A stretch of DNA of 33,689 nt, from NCBI GenBank assembly GCA_013115135.1, contig JABANP010000545.1:1-33689 (forward strand), in the 5' to 3' direction. Source of the DNA: Perkinsus olseni. Lineage: Eukaryota > Perkinsozoa > Perkinsida > Perkinsidae. Each line of letters begins with the position of its first letter. The stretch's first letter is position 1. Below are positions 31,201 through 33,689 of the stretch, in pieces. The notes beneath the pieces were generated by a model. The model did no database searches, was not told where the DNA came from, and saw nothing but the letters and a program-made list of their open reading frames with translations. Position numbers and translations under genes: made by a program.

Positions 31201-31740
31201 TCACTCGGAGCATTCCTCGAAGTCAGAATCGACCTCTGGGTCGTGCGCAGGCTTAGGCAAAGGCTTCGGACGATTGCCCTTATTCTTGACCTTTGGCTTT
31301 GCCGGTGCCGGGGCGGCTACCTACGGAATCAACAACTGGAGTTAAACAAAGCCCTCACTTGCGAACACCTGAGTTGCACCGCTCGAGGCGGCAGAGGTGG
31401 TTGTAGAATTATGCGCTGAGCCTTGCACGATAGTCAACTCCGACGATTTATCAATCTTCGTCACATCCTTAACCGTCGCAGGTGTAGCAAGTTCGCCCGA
31501 CCGACCATTTCTTTTCACCGTGCTCACCCCATCGCTCCCTACAGCTTCAGCCGCCTTCGGAATCTCTTTGGGGAGAGCCGTTTCTCCACACTGTTCCATG
31601 CCACCCTTCGACTCATTCGGATTGCTTTGCTCGAGAGATACTTCGCTACGGAAAATTCCTGGAAATTCCAGACTGGAATCTCTGCTGAGCCCTTCCTTCA
31701 GAAGGGCCTGTTTTGAGCAGGGCTTCAAAGACTTCAACAA
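31201..31740 (-). CDS. two-exon protein, about 164 aa, unrecognised
   Basis: Exon 31369-31740 begins at an ATG (MLKSLKPCSKQALLKEG) and ends ...GATQ at CAG|GTGTTC. A 48-nt intron (31321-31368, acceptor TTCCGTAG) leads in phase to VAAPAPAKPKVKNKGNRPKP...DFEECSE and stop TGA at 31201-31203. The unspliced frame ends nine residues after the splice point. The product is low-complexity: Ser/Glu/Lys-rich, then Pro/Lys-rich, then an acidic tail. It converges on the plus-strand exon with 11 bp between stops. Confidence 0.6.
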
Positions 31741-33643
31741 ACTACCGTGACGGATGTTCTGACTATGATGACATGGATGACCTGGAACTCCACGACTCGT
31801 GAACCCCGAGGCTCAGAGTCTGGCGGAAAGACCATTGCGAAGGAAATCCCGTAAGGCCTTCACGATTCGTGAATCACGAGACTCAGGTCTGATTAATCCG
31901 ATAATTTCTCACACGAAACTGTGACTTTTATTGCTTGAACCAAGATTATTACCGAGGAAATGGAGAGAATCGTTACCGAACATTCGCTTCTAGGTCAGAA
32001 GCGGCTTTACTCAAGTCTAAGAATCTGGGGGTAAGGTCCTTAGGAGAGTCTCGTAACGAGACTCTCGTTGAGGGCAAGATCACGAACAGAGTTACTCTTT
32101 CGGAATCGAAGCTCAGATTCTTCGAGTTTCTTGCCTCAAATTGAGGACCGCAAATTCGCAGCGTCGATCATCCATTGGCTTTCCCTGTACAAACGCGATT
32201 AATCCGAAGCGCAAAATCCACAAGCTTTAGATATGGATTGACCCGGGTGACCCGAGGCGGTTCTCAAACCTCAAAAGTGGTGAGAAGCTGAGTAACTGGG
32301 ATGCCTCTGCCAGTGGCAGACTGCCATCATGACTTCCGAAGCCATGACGAAGAAGACCCACGCCGTGAGCTACACCCAAGGGCTGGCTCCAATGACGTGA
32401 ATTGCGTTACGTGATCTACGAATTAATGATGTTGGCTGTGGTGGCACGGCCTGTCGCTTCGTCTTGGACTCCGTATCACGCCATTCAAACCTACGGTGTT
32501 CGTGGTGCAACTCTAGTACAAAGTTTTTTCACTCCGGCTTGACGAATCATGCCCGAGTGACTCTCAGAATGTATTGATGTATCCTCATGTACGTGCTCAG
32601 TTTGCCACGAACCGTTGGTGTGAGCTTCAAATCAACGACGTGCTCCGCACTGTGGAGCACCTGATGAGAAGATGATGTGAAGTGATGAAGTGAGAAGTTT
32701 CTCGTTGATGTGAAGTCCACGGTGTGAACTTCACACTAACAGTGTGACACTATGTCATAGCAGCTACGAAGTTCACACTGCGTAGCAGGTAATCTCGAGT
32801 GGATGATTGAGTAATACTCGACGAGTGTATTACTCAGTTATTGCATCGACTATTCACAGATTGCTCAGCAAGTTGTTCTGCTCGTGCCTAAGGCGTGTGA
32901 ATATGGTGTTACAAGGTATCAGTGATATTATCACGGAAAACTAGCTGATGCTCAGTAATTGAGCCTCAGTAATTGAAGGGGCCGCCTTCAAATCACAGCT
33001 CTTGTTATTTTTAAGAGTTGCCTCTGGGCTCCTTCGAATGTGACGCGGCGTCCCGGACGCCACATCCGGAAGTGGTCCACTGAGGCCTCAGCAAGACCAA
33101 ACTGAGTTCAAACCTAGGAAGACACTAGCTTCCTCAGAGGCTCTCAGTCAGAGCCGTCGGCTCCCAGCCTGGGAGCCCCAGGGAGCGAAGGGCCTTTGCT
33201 TATGGAATAGAGGATCTACATCGAATTATCTGGCCATTCTGTAACGAATCTTGCCGTTTGTGTTGACTCAGCCACGGAACGGAAACTGGCAGCCAACTGC
33301 CACTGGCAGTCTGCCAGTGGCCGCTAATGGCTGGACGGCAGCCTTTTCCTGGAGTCTTCCGAACAAGGCTGTGGTGACGACGGTGTCGTCCAACCAACTG
33401 ATCAGGCTGAAGAACGGGCCTCCTAAGTACCGCCATCTCCGAAGTGTGAAAGGTGTTTCTCTGTGATTTTCACCGGTTTCTGATGTCGACGACATGTCGT
33501 TGATTCAAGGGTCAGGCATTACTCTGACCGTCAGAGTCTGACGCTTTCAGTATCGCCATGAAGTTCATGCTCCTCCAACCCAGGTACTTCGAAGTACGGA
33601 ACCCTTGCTTCCCAGTTTCAGCATTGCAGAGCTTGATATGCTG
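31741..33643. other. gene-free, palindrome-rich arm of element
   Basis: I see no gene. Perfect 1-nt-spacer palindromes: 31859-31873, 32044-32066 (11-bp arms), 32306-32320, 33047-33061, 33159-33177 (9), 33296-33310, 33299-33321 (11), 33521-33537 (8) and 33529-33543. Four are in zigzags (31859-31879, 32306-32326, 33296-33321, 33521-33543). A related one, 31665-31679, lies inside the preceding gene. One variant GTAAGGCCTTC is at 31851. Confidence 0.8.
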
Positions 33644-33689
33644 GTTCCTGATTTGAGTGTCACAGTTCCTGATATTCGTGTCACAGTGT
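33644..33689 (-). repeat. right terminal inverted repeat, window edge
   Basis: The reverse complement reads ACACTGTGACACgAATATC, then AGGAACtGTGACA and AATCAGGAAC, matching 14671-14716. The window ends on its outermost base, so the true end may lie further right. Confidence 0.8.

Larger units (their letters stand above)
14671..33689. mobile_element. putative 19-kb TIR transposon, nested insert
   Basis: The region is flanked by inverted repeats 14671-14716 and 33644-33689 (about 40 of 46 bases identical, outermost ACACTGTGACAC). Inside are a DDE-type transposase-like gene, three large unrecognised genes and two small ones. A one-directional 10-mer is confined to the left half, and an independent split-direct-repeat element sits at 24104-30656. 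Without that insert the element would be about 12.5 kb. The right end coincides with the window edge, so no target duplication can be checked and the repeat may extend outwards. If the true ends are CACTG..., a CACTA-like terminus is conceivable, but the transposase motifs are not classical CACTA. The alternative is two unrelated copies of a small repeat in inverse orientation. Confidence 0.5.

Noticed and set aside
1..33689. tRNA or rRNA genes
   Set aside because: No cloverleaf with A/B boxes or conserved rRNA stretch was recognised by eye; a covariance search was not possible.

Overview
This is eukaryotic DNA, most likely from an alveolate. Two things point there: a spliced gene with several CPW-WPC domains, a family best known from Plasmodium and its relatives, and many very short GT-AG introns of about 31-66 nt. 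A perkinsid or chromerid-like organism fits, but I cannot fix the genus. Coding density is low and nothing looks bacterial.

Layout. (1) 1-2077 is intergenic, with one or two doubtful minus-strand genes and a dense cluster of short hairpins. (2) 2078-8115 is a decayed 6-kb element with split direct repeats (A1-internal-B1A2-B2) and an antisense tyrosine-recombinase remnant, like DIRS/Ngaro/kangaroo-type retrotransposons. (3) About 8.7-14.1 kb on the plus strand is host-like: exons of an unrecognised protein, a Frizzled-type cysteine-rich domain gene, then the CPW-WPC gene ending exactly on its last W-P-C. (4) 14671-33689 is bounded by matching 46-bp inverted repeats, the right one touching the window edge, and may be one 19-kb transposon. 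It carries a DUF7869-like DDE transposase gene (motifs D, QLDN, HTHEDID), three large unrecognised minus-strand genes, two small convergent genes and a hairpin satellite. (5) Nested in it at 24104-30656 is a second split-direct-repeat element of the same superfamily as (2), in the opposite orientation.

Two sequence-level systems stand out. First, the 10-mer TGAGGCCTTC recurs in one orientation through the left half of the 19-kb element. It falls in three reading frames, in intergenic DNA, in a 5-copy 16-bp array near the left end, and every 36 bp through a repeat-rich gene, so it looks kept at DNA level. Second, the window has about 50 perfect inverted repeats with arms of 7 bp or more and a spacer of exactly one base, against about 2 expected by chance. 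Many overlap into zigzags (S-x-S'-y-S). They sit in noncoding DNA and in the first retroelement, are nearly absent from genes, and are nearly absent from the second retroelement.

All exon models were read by eye from splice sites and frame agreement. Distances, frames and arms were checked on the sequence; family assignments rest on motif recognition, not searches.
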